DNA of 64,000 bases from Neorickettsia findlayensis (GCF_009856525.1 NZ_CP047224.1:744001-808000); one strand, 5' to 3'; positions 1-9,709 are shown, counted from the stretch's first letter. The notes: generated from the sequence alone by a model not told the origin. Made by a program: numbers and translations.

Positions 1-466
1 CCTGTTGGGCAGTAATCTCAAAATAGAAAAACCGCTCCGACCCTCTTTGGGAGATAATCAATGTGGCTCCGCTCTTTGGCTCGAGAGGCTCGTGTGTAAC
101 TACATCAAAAAGAGAAGGGTACTTCCCAAGATTTTCTTTATAAAGAGGGCTACTCTCAGAAGGATTGTGCACAACAACTAATCGGACATCTTTTTCTAAG
201 AGTGAAGTTAAAGACCTCCTACGTTCACGAAGTGATTCCAGATCTTCACTTATTCTGAGAGGACTCGTCTCTCTAGGAGTGTGAACGATATAGAGCACAC
301 AACATTCCGAAGAAGAAGCGACATCAACTGTAGCGAATTCGACCGCGGCCTGAATGCTTGCGGCAAAAACCCTATCGGGAGTAGTGAGCTCATTAAAACT
401 AGGAAGCTCGCTTCCAACAGAGAGCGTGGCAAGATATGCACAAAACTTAGGTAGAATAGAAAGCAC
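1..466 (-). CDS. Hypothetical protein, partial (C-terminus outside window)
   Basis: An open minus-strand frame begins just after the rpsI stop codon, in the same frame as rpsI, and runs without a stop to the window edge. The first usable start I see is a GTG at 466; there is no ATG before the frame is well under way, so the start is uncertain. The visible part, about 155 residues, has a hydrophobic beginning, then an Arg/Glu-rich stretch (SLRERRRSL) and beta-rich segments such as RLVVVHN and ATLIISQRG. I do not recognise the family. Many alphaproteobacteria have argC after rpsI, but the Rossmann-type start expected for ArgC is absent. Its close spacing suggests cotranscription with rplM-rpsI. 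Confidence 0.5.
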   Translation of the reverse strand, partial: MLSILPKFCAYLATLSVGSELPSFNELTTPDRVFAASIQAAVEFATVDVASSSECCVLYIVHTPRETSPLRISEDLESLRERRRSLTSLLEKDVRLVVVHNPSESSPLYKENLGKYPSLFDVVTHEPLEPKSGATLIISQRGSERFFYFEITAQQ

Positions 467-499
467 AGCAACAGCCTCTGTAACATTTCCAAACCACCA

Positions 500-937
500 C
501 TACCTCTTGGAAAACTGAAAGCTCTTACGCGCCTTCTTCCTACCGTATTTCTTTCTTTCAACTACACGAGGATCCCTAACCAAGAAACCACTCTCTTTTA
601 GGGGACCCCTGAAATAAGGATTGAAATTTTGAAGAGCCCGGCTAAGACCAAGTCGCAGTGCACCGGTCTGCCCTGAAATTCCACCACCCTTAACGGTAGC
701 AAAAACATCAAACTTTCCCGCAACATCACAGACACGCAACGGGAGATACACATCCTGGCAGAGATACTGGTGTCTAAGATAGGACATAAGATCAGACTTT
801 CCGTTTACACAGAAGCTCCCCGTACCAGCCTTAACCCAAACTCTAGCAACAGACGCCTTCCTGCGTCCTGTACCATACGCACGGCCCTGTCTATCCACAA
901 CCGGCACTCTCTTTACCTGAGATTCACCATCAAGCAT
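500..937 (-). CDS. rpsI: 30S ribosomal protein S9
   Basis: S9 is a small-subunit protein whose C-terminal tail reaches the tRNA-binding P site. The 145-residue product has the family's hallmark GTGRRKASVARVWV near residues 22-35, the GGGISGQ segment in the middle and the invariant SKR C-terminus. Length is normal for a proteobacterial S9 with a short N-terminal extension. It follows rplM with a 2-nt gap, the universal rplM-rpsI pair, so the two are almost certainly cotranscribed. Nothing unusual is visible except that the next open frame continues in the same phase right behind the stop codon. Confidence 0.97.
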   Translation of the reverse strand: MLDGESQVKRVPVVDRQGRAYGTGRRKASVARVWVKAGTGSFCVNGKSDLMSYLRHQYLCQDVYLPLRVCDVAGKFDVFATVKGGGISGQTGALRLGLSRALQNFNPYFRGPLKESGFLVRDPRVVERKKYGRKKARKSFQFSKR

Positions 938-939
938 AG

Positions 940-1398
940 TTACCTTCTATTTTTTCTATTTAACGACGCAAAATCCACAACGCTCGGTTTTTGAGCCCCA
1001 TGCTTGTGCTCAGGACCAGCATAAACATAGAGATTCTTAAACCTTCTACGTGCCATCGGACCATCATCTAGCATCCTCTTAACAGCAAGCTTGACAACTT
1101 CACAAGGCTTTTTTCCACAAAGCACTTTAGCTGGAGTTGTACTCTTGATCCCACCAGGATACCCGGTATGCCTATAATAAACCTTATCGGACATCTTAGA
1201 ACCGGAGAACTTAACCTTAGAGGCATTGACAACAATTACGTTATCCCCGCAGTCCATGTGTGGAGTATATGTAGGCTTGGTCTTGCCCCGCAAGACAGTA
1301 GAAATAAAAGCAGCAAGCCTTCCAACAACGGCATCTGTTGCATCCACAACAATCCATTGCTTTTCTATCTGCGCTTGCTTTAAAAAAAACGTACTCAT
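940..1398 (-). CDS. rplM: 50S ribosomal protein L13
   Basis: L13 is an early-assembling large-subunit protein. The 152-residue product starts MSTFFLKQ and carries the family motifs [15 protein letters not shown], the [13 protein letters not shown] segment and YRHTGYPGG. An in-frame ATG 36 nt upstream (1434) would add 12 residues, but the family N-terminus matches the start at 1398. It heads the rplM-rpsI operon and is convergent with nothing: the upstream gene cvpA ends at 1482 on the same strand, leaving about 80 nt for a promoter. No strong Shine-Dalgarno is visible before either ATG. Confidence 0.96.
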   Translation of the reverse strand: MSTFFLKQAQIEKQWIVVDATDAVVGRLAAFISTVLRGKTKPTYTPHMDCGDNVIVVNASKVKFSGSKMSDKVYYRHTGYPGGIKSTTPAKVLCGKKPCEVVKLAVKRMLDDGPMARRRFKNLYVYAGPEHKHGAQKPSVVDFASLNRKNRR

Positions 1399-1481
1399 AG
1401 GGGTGATTCTAATATCACGTAGAATGCCAGTCAACTAGCAGCTTGTATACTATCTTTATACTCGTTTCTCTCGTCGAAGTC

Positions 1482-2102
1482 TTACTTCTCGTCAAGAAGA
1501 GAGTCTAACAGCCCTGGAAGAAACACCCTCTCATCGCTTCTACTTGATTCGGGGGAATTGTTGTGAAAAGTCGCTGAATAGGTACGCAAAGAAACAAAGA
1601 CTTCATCTGGAATAACCGAATTAACGGCACTGTCCAGATAGTTAAGTGCACTAAAACTCTTAGCACTTTTTAACCATATGGGAAGATAATACCCAGGCTC
1701 TCTCGAGCTATCTTCTATCTCATCCCCGTTCAGGGCATAGTAGAAGACGTTGAGCATAGCAAACAGCAAATAGCAATACGCAATCCCCCGAAGAACACCA
1801 AAAAAACCGCCCAATACTCTATCTGCAGGCCCCAATCTTACCGGAGCAATAAGATACATAACCCAGCCATTTATAAGGCCCAGAATAACAAAACTAGTGA
1901 TAAAAACAGATACCCCTGAAAGCGGAGCAACTATCGGCCCAGGTTTGACGTCAAACAACTCGAGAAAGACATTGGCATTATGATAAGTGAACATCACGGA
2001 AATAATGATAACAGCAGCACTGAAAACTTCCTTAATTGCACCCCTCAGTACACCAACGAGAACTGTGAGAAGGAAGACAAATAACAATACTAGATCGAAC
2101 AT
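1482..2102 (-). CDS. cvpA: CvpA family membrane protein
   Basis: The 206-residue protein has four predicted membrane helices in the first 125 residues and a soluble tail. The start MFDLVLLFVFLLTVLVGVLRG and the later GPADRVLGGFFGVLRG segment are typical of the CvpA (colicin V production) family, whose members are inner-membrane proteins of incompletely known role in envelope maintenance. The ATG lies directly after the stop codon of the upstream TRAP transporter gene, so the two are translationally close and probably one transcript. The C-terminal 60 residues, Ser- and Asp-rich, are not recognisable. Confidence 0.85.
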   Translation of the reverse strand: MFDLVLLFVFLLTVLVGVLRGAIKEVFSAAVIIISVMFTYHNANVFLELFDVKPGPIVAPLSGVSVFITSFVILGLINGWVMYLIAPVRLGPADRVLGGFFGVLRGIAYCYLLFAMLNVFYYALNGDEIEDSSREPGYYLPIWLKSAKSFSALNYLDSAVNSVIPDEVFVSLRTYSATFHNNSPESSRSDERVFLPGLLDSLLDEK

Positions 2103-4670
2103 TTAGGACACTTTACGCTTCCTCTGGCTCAGAAAAATACAAGAAAATAGTAAAAAAGCTGTAGCGTATACGACCCACTTTGGCATCTGCGGTTGTGACA
2201 CCATAATTTGTGCAATCTTCATAGAGGTATCAAATGTGGCACATTGAGCTCTTGCATTTTGATCGACTGATATAACATTCAGCATACGGTCCCCGTCATA
2301 TGCTGCTACTACTCCACAGGAACGAAGCTTTTGTTCTATCGTACTGTCAACACCGCTCTGTATTGTGACCTTTTTTACTTCAGGGTTGCCAAAAAAACTT
2401 CGTTCTTGCAGCACAACCATAATCCTTTTAGAGTCACTGGATCTTTCTAAGATATGTTCATTCATTTCGAGTGGCAGGTATTCCGGTGTGACAAGATTCA
2501 CAAAAATGGAAGGAGCTAAAAGGGCGATTCCCACGAAGAAAAGTATAACCGACTCGTAAAACTTGCTCTTGATGAGAAAGTAACCTTGTGATCCTGCAGT
2601 TACGGATATTATTCCCAGTATGCAGAAAACAACAACCTGGAACAAATCCAAAGGACCTGAAAGGTTAAATCCTAAGATTTGAGGGTCTAAAACAAACAAA
2701 AATGGAAGTAACATGGTTCTAATGTTGTATAAAAATGCCTGCACTCCCGTCATGATTGCGTTGCCACCCGCTATAGCTGCAGCTGCATATGAGGCTAAAC
2801 CTACCGGGGGTGTAACATCAGCCATAAGACCAAAATAGAAGACAAATAAGTGAACCGAAAATAGTGTAAGTACTATCCCACTCTTATCTGTCACATACAT
2901 TAATACAGGGACCATCAAAGTTGAAACAATAATGTAGCATGCTGTAGTAGGCATCCCCATTCCCAGGACTATACACATTACTGCTGTAAGAAACAGGGTC
3001 AATAAAAGGTTTCCATTAGAAACAACATCTAGTACGCCACCAATTTTCAATCCTATGCCCGTCAAAGAAACCGAACCAACAATTATACCTGCTGCTGCAG
3101 TTGCAACTGCAACCACTGTCATGTTCTTTGAACTCATTATCATTGCATTAATGCAGTTAACGAAACCAACACGCAGTGCAGAATAAAACCCATACCTACG
3201 CTCAAGAGCATTCACAATGATTTCTTTCGTAAGTAACTCAAAAAATAGAAAAAGTATCGTCCAATAAGCAGAAAGCGCCGGAGACATTCGCTCCACAAGA
3301 AGGCACCATACCAGAATGATCAGAGGTAAAAAGTGATGTAAGCCCGTTTTTAACTTAAAGGCCACACTAGATCTATCAACATCCGCCGCCTTGTTCAGCG
3401 TGTATTGGTACCACAGGAGAAAAATGTATACTAATCCACACAACCCACCCATGACAAGCGTAACGTAAGGACCGGCAATCATTTTCAGACCTGAGAAATG
3501 TAGAAACCCCTCTATAAGGACGTAGAGACCGGAAACAAGAACTGCAATGGATGCACAAACAAGCAACAAATACCAAATCATGGTATAGAGCTTCATCCTC
3601 TTGGCATCTGGAATAACTTGAGGCATGGCACCAAGCTTACAGGCTTCAATGTGAACAATATATAGAAGCGCTATATACGTTAAAATTGCGGGTAAAAAGG
3701 CATGTTTTACAACTTCGATATAGGGAATAGAAAGGTACTCTGCCATCAGAAACGCAGCAGCTCCCATTACTGGAGGCATAATCTGACCATTTATCCCAGC
3801 AGAAACTTCTATAGCAGCAGCCTTTTCAGCGCTGAAGCCCATTTTCTTCATCATAGGAATGGTCAATGAACCAACAGTAATAGTGTTCGCAATTGAAGAA
3901 CCAGAAATCATCCCCATAAGTCCCGAAGACACTACAGCAGCTTTCGCAGGTCCACCTCTAAATCTGTTTAAAAGTAAAAATGAAAGTTCGATAAAGAAAT
4001 TCCCTGTACCTGTCTTTTCCAAAAGACCCCCAAAAAGGACATACAAGAAAACAAAGTCTGCAGATACGGAAATAGCTGTCCCAAACACACCTTCGGTAGA
4101 AAACCACTGCTGTGAAGCAATTGCTGAGAACATATAGTTCTTGTGGGCAATAACATCTGGCATAACTTCACCAAATCTAGAATAGAAAAGAAACACCAAC
4201 ACAACAGCCACGACCGCAAAACCTACTGTTCTACGTGCAGCCTCGAGGAGAGCACATATTCCACATGCAGCAATCAGCAGATCAATTATCGTTGGAATTC
4301 CAAGTCTCAGCGCAATCTGCCTGTAAAAGACCACTAGATATAAACACGCACATATACCCATGGAGCTCAGCAACCAGTCCGTAATAGGGATGTACCTCTT
4401 CTCTGAAGTCGAGAAAGCTGGGAACATCGACAAAGATAAGAAAAGCCCAAATGCAAGGTGTAAAGCACGCACTTGAAAATCGTTGAAAATGAAAGCATTT
4501 GAACCAATATAATTCGCCAGATGGAACTGTAGAGGAGACGCAACCCAAAGCTGAAAAAATGCCCAAGCTAACGCTACACAAGAAATGACCATGTACAACA
4601 ATGTACCCTTTGGTGGGCGAGAACCGAGCTCAGACTCGGTCAGATGTTCATAATCTTCCTTTCGAACCAT
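2103..4670 (-). CDS. TRAP transporter, fused 4TM/12TM permease
   Basis: This 855-residue, strongly hydrophobic protein is a fusion of the small (DctQ-like) and large (DctM-like) permease subunits of a tripartite ATP-independent periplasmic transporter, a secondary importer of organic acids or amino acids driven by an ion gradient. DctM hallmarks are visible: the GSSIANTITVGSLTIPMMKK segment about residues 255-275, EVSAGINGQIMPPVMGAAAF about 288-307, and the second inverted-repeat half with GMGMPTTACYIIVSTL and ADVTPPVGLASYAAAA. The last ~150 residues form a domain seen behind many such fusions (DUF3394-like). No gene for the periplasmic substrate-binding subunit lies next to it here; TRAP permeases of this fused type usually use a TAXI-type binding protein encoded elsewhere. 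Substrate unknown. Confidence 0.93.
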   Translation of the reverse strand: MVRKEDYEHLTESELGSRPPKGTLLYMVISCVALAWAFFQLWVASPLQFHLANYIGSNAFIFNDFQVRALHLAFGLFLSLSMFPAFSTSEKRYIPITDWLLSSMGICACLYLVVFYRQIALRLGIPTIIDLLIAACGICALLEAARRTVGFAVVAVVLVFLFYSRFGEVMPDVIAHKNYMFSAIASQQWFSTEGVFGTAISVSADFVFLYVLFGGLLEKTGTGNFFIELSFLLLNRFRGGPAKAAVVSSGLMGMISGSSIANTITVGSLTIPMMKKMGFSAEKAAAIEVSAGINGQIMPPVMGAAAFLMAEYLSIPYIEVVKHAFLPAILTYIALLYIVHIEACKLGAMPQVIPDAKRMKLYTMIWYLLLVCASIAVLVSGLYVLIEGFLHFSGLKMIAGPYVTLVMGGLCGLVYIFLLWYQYTLNKAADVDRSSVAFKLKTGLHHFLPLIILVWCLLVERMSPALSAYWTILFLFFELLTKEIIVNALERRYGFYSALRVGFVNCINAMIMSSKNMTVVAVATAAAGIIVGSVSLTGIGLKIGGVLDVVSNGNLLLTLFLTAVMCIVLGMGMPTTACYIIVSTLMVPVLMYVTDKSGIVLTLFSVHLFVFYFGLMADVTPPVGLASYAAAAIAGGNAIMTGVQAFLYNIRTMLLPFLFVLDPQILGFNLSGPLDLFQVVVFCILGIISVTAGSQGYFLIKSKFYESVILFFVGIALLAPSIFVNLVTPEYLPLEMNEHILERSSDSKRIMVVLQERSFFGNPEVKKVTIQSGVDSTIEQKLRSCGVVAAYDGDRMLNVISVDQNARAQCATFDTSMKIAQIMVSQPQMPKWVVYATAFLLFSCIFLSQRKRKVS

Positions 4671-4703
4671 AAAACTCTATCAAGAAAAAGAGAGGCTGCA
4701 TGC

Positions 4704-5321
4704 TTATACAGATGCAGCATAATTTGTGGAAGCAAACTCCCAATTAAGCAATTGACCCAAAAATGCCGCTACATAATCGGGCCTACGATTCTGATAATCT
4801 AGGTAATAAGCATGCTCCCACACATCAATCACAAGCAATGGAGACAAACCCTCCACAGTTAATGGCGTTTCGGCATTAGATGTTTTGAGAACTACCAGTT
4901 TATCTTTCAACTTATCGAAAGCTAGCCATGCCCATCCGCTACCAAACTGACCGATAGCAGCAAGACCAAGCTGTTCCTTTAATGCGTCAAGACTACCAAA
5001 ATCTCGCACGACCTGTCCCATAAAAGCATCGTCCGGTTGAGGTTTATGCAATGGGGAGCACATTGAGTTCCAATAGAATGAGTGGTTCCAAACTTGTGCA
5101 GCGTTGTTGAAAATTCCTTCACAACCTTCCCTTCCATAACTTTTTTTTATGATATCCACCAACCCATACCCGTGATTGAGTTCTTTATTGACCAACAGCT
5201 CATTTAGCTTATTTACATAACCTGAATGATGCTTGTCATAATGAAAGCTCAAAGTCTTCTCAGAGATGAGTGGCTCCAGGGCATCCCTATGGTAAGGCAG
5301 GTCCGGTAATATAACTGTCAT
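4704..5321 (-). CDS. sodB: Superoxide dismutase (Fe type)
   Basis: Converts superoxide to oxygen and peroxide in the cytosol. The four metal ligands are all present: His in FHYDKHHSGYV near residue 27, His in WNHSFYW, and Asp/His in VIDVWEHAYYLDY near the C-terminus. The spacing and GQFGSGWAWL match Fe-type enzymes. About 205 residues with the start at 5321 (MTVILPDLPY); an ATG at 5333 and a TTG at 5336 would add 4-5 residues. In Anaplasma and Ehrlichia sodB sits directly before virB3; here it is 27 kb away, next to a TRAP transporter. A candidate promoter lies at 5350-5378. Confidence 0.95.
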   Translation of the reverse strand: MTVILPDLPYHRDALEPLISEKTLSFHYDKHHSGYVNKLNELLVNKELNHGYGLVDIIKKSYGREGCEGIFNNAAQVWNHSFYWNSMCSPLHKPQPDDAFMGQVVRDFGSLDALKEQLGLAAIGQFGSGWAWLAFDKLKDKLVVLKTSNAETPLTVEGLSPLLVIDVWEHAYYLDYQNRRPDYVAAFLGQLLNWEFASTNYAASV

Positions 5322-5349
5322 TGCAGATACCATCAATTAACAAAGCAGG

Positions 5350-5378
5350 ATACTACCACTTTGGAACATATTTTGCAA
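5350..5378 (-). promoter_or_regulatory. Candidate sodB promoter
   Basis: On the minus strand TTGCAA (5378-5373) and TAGTAT (5355-5350) are separated by 17 nt. Each hexamer matches the sigma-70 consensus at four of six positions. The predicted start falls a few nucleotides before the 5333 ATG, giving a leader of 10-22 nt depending on the true start codon. Weak by sequence alone. Confidence 0.3.
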
Positions 5379-5504
5379 AACTTGGCACAATGTGCGATGA
5401 AATAGACAATCTGGTTCTGTGGCAATTGTTTAGGCTGGCAAACTAACAATGCGTCGACCTAAATAAGCTCATTTTTCGCGTTTAGTGTATTTGAAGGGCA
5501 ACTC

Positions 5505-6095
5505 ATGAATGTCATGTCCGTTGACTCATCGGGGGAGTTTAATTTTTCTGTGGCAATCGTAAAAGATGGTGAAATAACTTCCTCTAAGGCAATCGAGGGC
5601 AGATTTTCCGAGCATTTTTTTCCCTTTCTTTTCTCTCTAGAAAGGAAAACCTTCGAGGAGATTGATTTATTCGCTGTAAATACGGGACCGGGAAGCTATA
5701 CTGGCATTAGGGCAGCAATAGCAGCTCTCCAAGGGCTGTCAATTTTCTCGAATAAGAAGCTTGTAGGTCTCAATGCTTTCTCGGTTGTGCTTGATAAATT
5801 CGAGAGGAACAATAAGGAAAAGATGAAAAACTGGAACACGATTGCAATAGTGCTACGTGGATACAACGACTCATTTTTTTATCTTAAAGAGCTCAAAAGA
5901 AATTTCGAGGAACATACGAAAATTGTCAGAATAGACCGAAAAGATTTGGGAAAGATTTGCTCGGACATTTTACTGACCAACATCCCCGGTTGCGGACATA
6001 TTTGTGAGGTCTCTGCGGAAGATTTAGCTCTACTGGCACTTCAGCAGAAAGATTTCAAAAATGAACTTCAACCCGTCGTTCCACTCTACATATAG
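5505..6095 (+). CDS. tsaB: tRNA threonylcarbamoyladenosine biosynthesis protein TsaB
   Basis: TsaB is the non-catalytic partner of TsaD in making t6A at position 37 of ANN-decoding tRNAs. The 196-residue protein has the ASKHA-fold start with the DSSGEFNFSVAI strand pair and the diagnostic NTGPGSYTGIR(A)AIAALQG segment around residues 60-77. It is at the short end for the family, with a reduced C-terminal domain, as often seen in Rickettsiales. It lies divergent to sodB with about 170 nt between them, and is followed after 20 nt by a BrnQ-type carrier on the same strand, a likely two-gene transcript. Confidence 0.88.
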   Translation: MNVMSVDSSGEFNFSVAIVKDGEITSSKAIEGRFSEHFFPFLFSLERKTFEEIDLFAVNTGPGSYTGIRAAIAALQGLSIFSNKKLVGLNAFSVVLDKFERNNKEKMKNWNTIAIVLRGYNDSFFYLKELKRNFEEHTKIVRIDRKDLGKICSDILLTNIPGCGHICEVSAEDLALLALQQKDFKNELQPVVPLYI

Positions 6096-6115
6096 CCGAG
6101 ATCATCAATTTTTTT

Positions 6116-7258
6116 ATGCCCATCTCCAAACCAATACAGGTTGCTATAGCTTCACTGACCATTTTCGCGATTTTCTTCGGCGCAGGAAATCTCATATACC
6201 CCACATTCGTTGGCCTAGAAACAAGAAGTAACTTCATGTATGGATTTCTTGGATTTGCATCTACGGGGATCTTCTTACCACTATTGGGGCTAATAAGCAT
6301 GATCAAGATAGGATGCAAAACAGATGAATTTTTCGCCTTAGCGGGGAAAAAAGTCAGTACGATATTGGTAGTGTTAATATTGTTATTGTTGGGACCACTC
6401 GGTGGGATCCCTAGATGCATCATAGTTTCTTTCGAAGCACTCAAAATTATGAGCAGTAGTATTCGTTTAATTCATTTTAACTTTCTTTTCGGCACACTGA
6501 CGTTTCTGCTTGTCCTACGTGAAAGTGAAGTTGTTCGGATCGTTGGTAAGTGGCTTACACCGGCATTGATACTGGGAATACTAGTGATAGTAATCGCTGG
6601 GATATCATCAAATCAGGTAATGTCGGACGCTACGCTTACTGGATTTTCTTCGTTTACATTTGCAGCCCTCGAAGGCTACCAAACAATGGATGCCTGCGCA
6701 GCGATTTTTTTCGCAAAAATCATACTGGATTACTTTAAAAAGGAAGTACCAGAAAGTGATATTTTAAATTATTCTTTACTCTCCTCGATATTCGGCTTTT
6801 TCCTTTTAGGAATTGTATACGCGGCACTGCTTTTCCTGGGCGCGAAGTATGCCATCAATCTTAACGAAATACCGAAGGCAAACTTGTTCAATTCTTTAAC
6901 ATGTTTGGTTGTAGGTAAAGCGTCATCAGTGGTAGTGTCATTTACCGTCTTTTTTGCTTGTCTTACAACTGTGATTGCATTAGTACAATTAGTATCAAAA
7001 TGGCTTACAGAACACGCCGGCATCGACTTTAAACTATCTGTTTGCGGAACTGTCGTTTGTAGCATGATTTCTGCTTCGTTCGGATTTCAGACTTTGACGA
7101 CCCTTCTGATAAGTATTTTGAGCCTACTTTATCCTGCCCTTATTGTGCTTATCTTGTGTAATTTAGCTTCTGGCTATTGTCAGCACATGCGTAAATATTC
7201 TCCTGTGATCTTTTGGCTTGCGGCAGCGATCAGTACATATATGGCCGCAGGATTATGA
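6116..7258 (+). CDS. brnQ: Branched-chain amino acid carrier (BrnQ family)
   Basis: The 380-residue polytopic membrane protein belongs to the LIVCS family of Na+- or H+-coupled Leu/Ile/Val importers. The N-terminal AIFFGAGNLIYPTFVG is the family signature, followed by GPLGGIPR about residue 104 and ALEGYQTMDACAAI about residue 187. Family members are usually 420-440 residues, so this one is somewhat short, mainly in loops. Such import fits an organism with few amino acid pathways. It follows tsaB closely on the same strand. Confidence 0.9.
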   Translation: MPISKPIQVAIASLTIFAIFFGAGNLIYPTFVGLETRSNFMYGFLGFASTGIFLPLLGLISMIKIGCKTDEFFALAGKKVSTILVVLILLLLGPLGGIPRCIIVSFEALKIMSSSIRLIHFNFLFGTLTFLLVLRESEVVRIVGKWLTPALILGILVIVIAGISSNQVMSDATLTGFSSFTFAALEGYQTMDACAAIFFAKIILDYFKKEVPESDILNYSLLSSIFGFFLLGIVYAALLFLGAKYAINLNEIPKANLFNSLTCLVVGKASSVVVSFTVFFACLTTVIALVQLVSKWLTEHAGIDFKLSVCGTVVCSMISASFGFQTLTTLLISILSLLYPALIVLILCNLASGYCQHMRKYSPVIFWLAAAISTYMAAGL

Positions 7259-7450
7259 CGTGAACAAATGGGATGATAAGAAATATCAAAGATGACGCTT
7301 GATATTTCACCGTGGAAGATATTATCATAACGCCTACCAGTAACTTCAACAATGGGTGGTCTTTGCGCACCGGAAAGCAAACTACTTTTCCTGTAGTGGG
7401 GGAGATGCCTTTGTCGTTTTATCTGTGACTTTGCGTTTTTGGGTAAACAT

Positions 7451-8650
7451 ATGGGAAATATTCTTCCGTGGCTGATAGCGACTTTATTCTTCATGTACCA
7501 GTACATACTTCGTGTTCTGCCAAATGTCATAGTTGATGACATAATGATGAAGTTTGACATTTCGCCTGCCACCCTAGGACAAGTGGGTGGACTCTATTAT
7601 ATTGCATACACTCTGCTTCACATACCCGTGGGAATGATCCTGGACCGTGTGGGTGCTAGGACGGTGATTTTTGTTGGTGCTTTGTTAGTGGTCATCGGAA
7701 TGTTACCTCTGGTTTATACTTCGTCTATAGAGCTCTTGATTGTGGGAAGGTTCATTCTAGGTGGAGCATCTTCGATTGGCATACTAGGCCTACTAAAAGT
7801 GGTCAGGGATCTTTTTGCGCAAGAAAATTTCTCCTTCGTTTTGGGAATCTCAGTATCCGTTGCGTTAATAGGAGCGATGTATGGCGGACAGCCATTGCAC
7901 TACTGTATACACACGTTTGGGTGGTATAGCACCTTTTCCGTGCTTTTGATTGCGGGCCTCGTTATTGCAGTTTCTGCGTACATCTTTATCCCTGCAAGAG
8001 GAAAGCAGCACAGTGAGAATACAGCCACAAAGGCATTGTCAGAGCTTTTTTCGTTCAAGAAGTGGTTGGTTATTTCATTGATAGGTGGATTGATGATCGG
8101 TCCTGTGGAAGGCTTCGCCGACAATTGGGCTACCAAGTTCTTTACTGTCGTTTACCCTAGCATTACGCCTTCAATGGCAGCCTTTCTACCATCGTTAATA
8201 CTGCTAGGAATAGCAGTTGGGTCACCAATCATAGGGCTGATAGTTGCACGTTTCAATAACTATTATTCGATCCTCACCTTCTGCGGATGTGTGATGCTAT
8301 TAGGTTTCCAGTTGTTATTCTATGCCCAATTATCACTCAACTTGTTATCCGCTGTGCTGTTCACAGTAGGTGTAGCTTGCTGCTACCAAACATTAATAAT
8401 ACACCTTGCTTCTTGCATGGTACCAAAAGACTGTGCAGGAACTGCTGCAGCATGTGCCAATATGATAATGATGGCTTTTGGGTATTTCTTTCACTCAACA
8501 ATAAGCATTGTGATTGGAGATAGCATAGCAGATCCTGACAGAATTGTAGCAGGGCTTTCAGTTATCACGTATTGCTTAGCAATTGCGGTTCTAGCATTAC
8601 CCCTCTTCTGGAGGTTTTGCGTAAAGAATAAAAATCCGCTCTTAGACTAA
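7451..8650 (+). CDS. MFS transporter
   Basis: A 399-residue permease of the major facilitator superfamily with about 12 predicted membrane helices in two halves. The loop between helices 2 and 3 carries the GMILDRVGAR form of the MFS signature (Asp and Arg present), and the central loop after helix 6 is short and charged. An in-frame TTG at 7439 precedes it, but the ATG at 7451 (MGNILPW) is the natural start. Resembles nitrate/sugar-phosphate-like MFS proteins abundant in Rickettsiales, but the substrate cannot be told. The preceding 190 nt (7259-7450) hold no gene. Confidence 0.85.
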   Translation: MGNILPWLIATLFFMYQYILRVLPNVIVDDIMMKFDISPATLGQVGGLYYIAYTLLHIPVGMILDRVGARTVIFVGALLVVIGMLPLVYTSSIELLIVGRFILGGASSIGILGLLKVVRDLFAQENFSFVLGISVSVALIGAMYGGQPLHYCIHTFGWYSTFSVLLIAGLVIAVSAYIFIPARGKQHSENTATKALSELFSFKKWLVISLIGGLMIGPVEGFADNWATKFFTVVYPSITPSMAAFLPSLILLGIAVGSPIIGLIVARFNNYYSILTFCGCVMLLGFQLLFYAQLSLNLLSAVLFTVGVACCYQTLIIHLASCMVPKDCAGTAAACANMIMMAFGYFFHSTISIVIGDSIADPDRIVAGLSVITYCLAIAVLALPLFWRFCVKNKNPLLD

Positions 8651-8659
8651 AAGAGCAGC

Positions 8660-9709
8660 TTAACGGCTGTCGTACAGGCATATCTCTGTTTCCGGATACA
8701 TAGGTTTGAGGTCCATTCTTCTTGCGGTTTCGAAGACTGCAAGAAGGATTTCCTGTCGAGTTGAGGAGAACTCCGTCCAAACCCTTGCTTTTGTGTACGC
8801 GATCAACCTAATTGCAACCACTGCACTTCCTATCTTACTCACATTAAAAGTTGCCTTAAATTGTTGATTGAGCAGTTCATTCTTCTCAAGAAACGAAGCC
8901 ACTTCTTTTGTAAATTGCGGAATTATTGCACTATCACGAAATTCAAATTTCAGGACTTCATCGATACGTCTTGCAAGAACTTCACTCTCATTTTGAATAA
9001 CGATTGTTGAGAAAATCGCATTTGGAATATACATGGGTTTTTTTTCAAGTGTAATGACTCGAGTAAAACGCCAAGTGATCTTGTCAACTACCCCCATGAT
9101 ATCTCTGTCGCTCGAATAAATAAGATCCCCAACTTTAAATGGCCGATCCAAAAGAATTGTCACAAATCCAAAAAAACTTGAAAATAAATCCTTTGAAGCC
9201 AAACCAATAACAACACCACCTATACCACCAACAGCCAAAATTCCACTGATATTGATGTTGAGTTTGTCCAGTATCATTAAGCCTACCACCAACAGCAGCG
9301 CACTTTTCGTGACCGTTGTAAGAACATTAATCACAAAAGAATAATTCGCTTCCTTTAGTGCGCAATGGTTCTCAACAGTTTTGATTATTCGAATAAATAC
9401 CCAACCAATACATCCAATAAGCGCAACTTCTAATGTCATGCATAAAGCCCAGAATTTCTCGTAAATGGTGCTGCTCTTCAGAGAGAGCAAAAGACCACCT
9501 ACAATCATCGTAATGAGCAGAGGGTATCTAACATTTTTAAGAAGGCGGAAAAAAAGATGCTGTTCCGAACTTGATTGAATTTTAAAACGGATCAAAGCAT
9601 CACAAAGTAAAATTGCCAATATCGCCCCTAAGGCAATAAAAATACCACCATATGTCTCAACAAAATTACCCATCAATCCTATATATCCAATAGACAACGC
9701 TTTCCCCAT
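8660..9709 (-). CDS. Mechanosensitive ion channel, MscS family
   Basis: A 349-residue inner-membrane protein with four or five membrane helices and a soluble C-terminal half. The pore-lining helix and adjacent beta domain are clear: ILAVGGIGGVVIGLASKDL followed by ILLDRPFKVGDLI near residues 155-190, the core MscS signature. Such channels open on membrane tension and release solutes in osmotic downshock. A GAGAGGG-type ribosome-binding site sits 7-8 nt before the ATG. It is convergent with the MFS gene, the stop codons being 9 nt apart. Confidence 0.9.
   Translation of the reverse strand: MGKALSIGYIGLMGNFVETYGGIFIALGAILAILLCDALIRFKIQSSSEQHLFFRLLKNVRYPLLITMIVGGLLLSLKSSTIYEKFWALCMTLEVALIGCIGWVFIRIIKTVENHCALKEANYSFVINVLTTVTKSALLLVVGLMILDKLNINISGILAVGGIGGVVIGLASKDLFSSFFGFVTILLDRPFKVGDLIYSSDRDIMGVVDKITWRFTRVITLEKKPMYIPNAIFSTIVIQNESEVLARRIDEVLKFEFRDSAIIPQFTKEVASFLEKNELLNQQFKATFNVSKIGSAVVAIRLIAYTKARVWTEFSSTRQEILLAVFETARRMDLKPMYPETEICLYDSR

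Noticed and set aside
1..466. argC expected after rpsI
   Set aside because: The translation has no Rossmann GxxGxxG start nor ArgC motifs, so the common alphaproteobacterial order is not followed.
250..561. Minus-strand frame of 103 residues overlapping rpsI
   Set aside because: It lies in another frame across the rpsI 3' end and the start of the partial protein; composition is Leu/Arg/Ser-rich as in a shadow frame, and the overlapping rpsI is certain.
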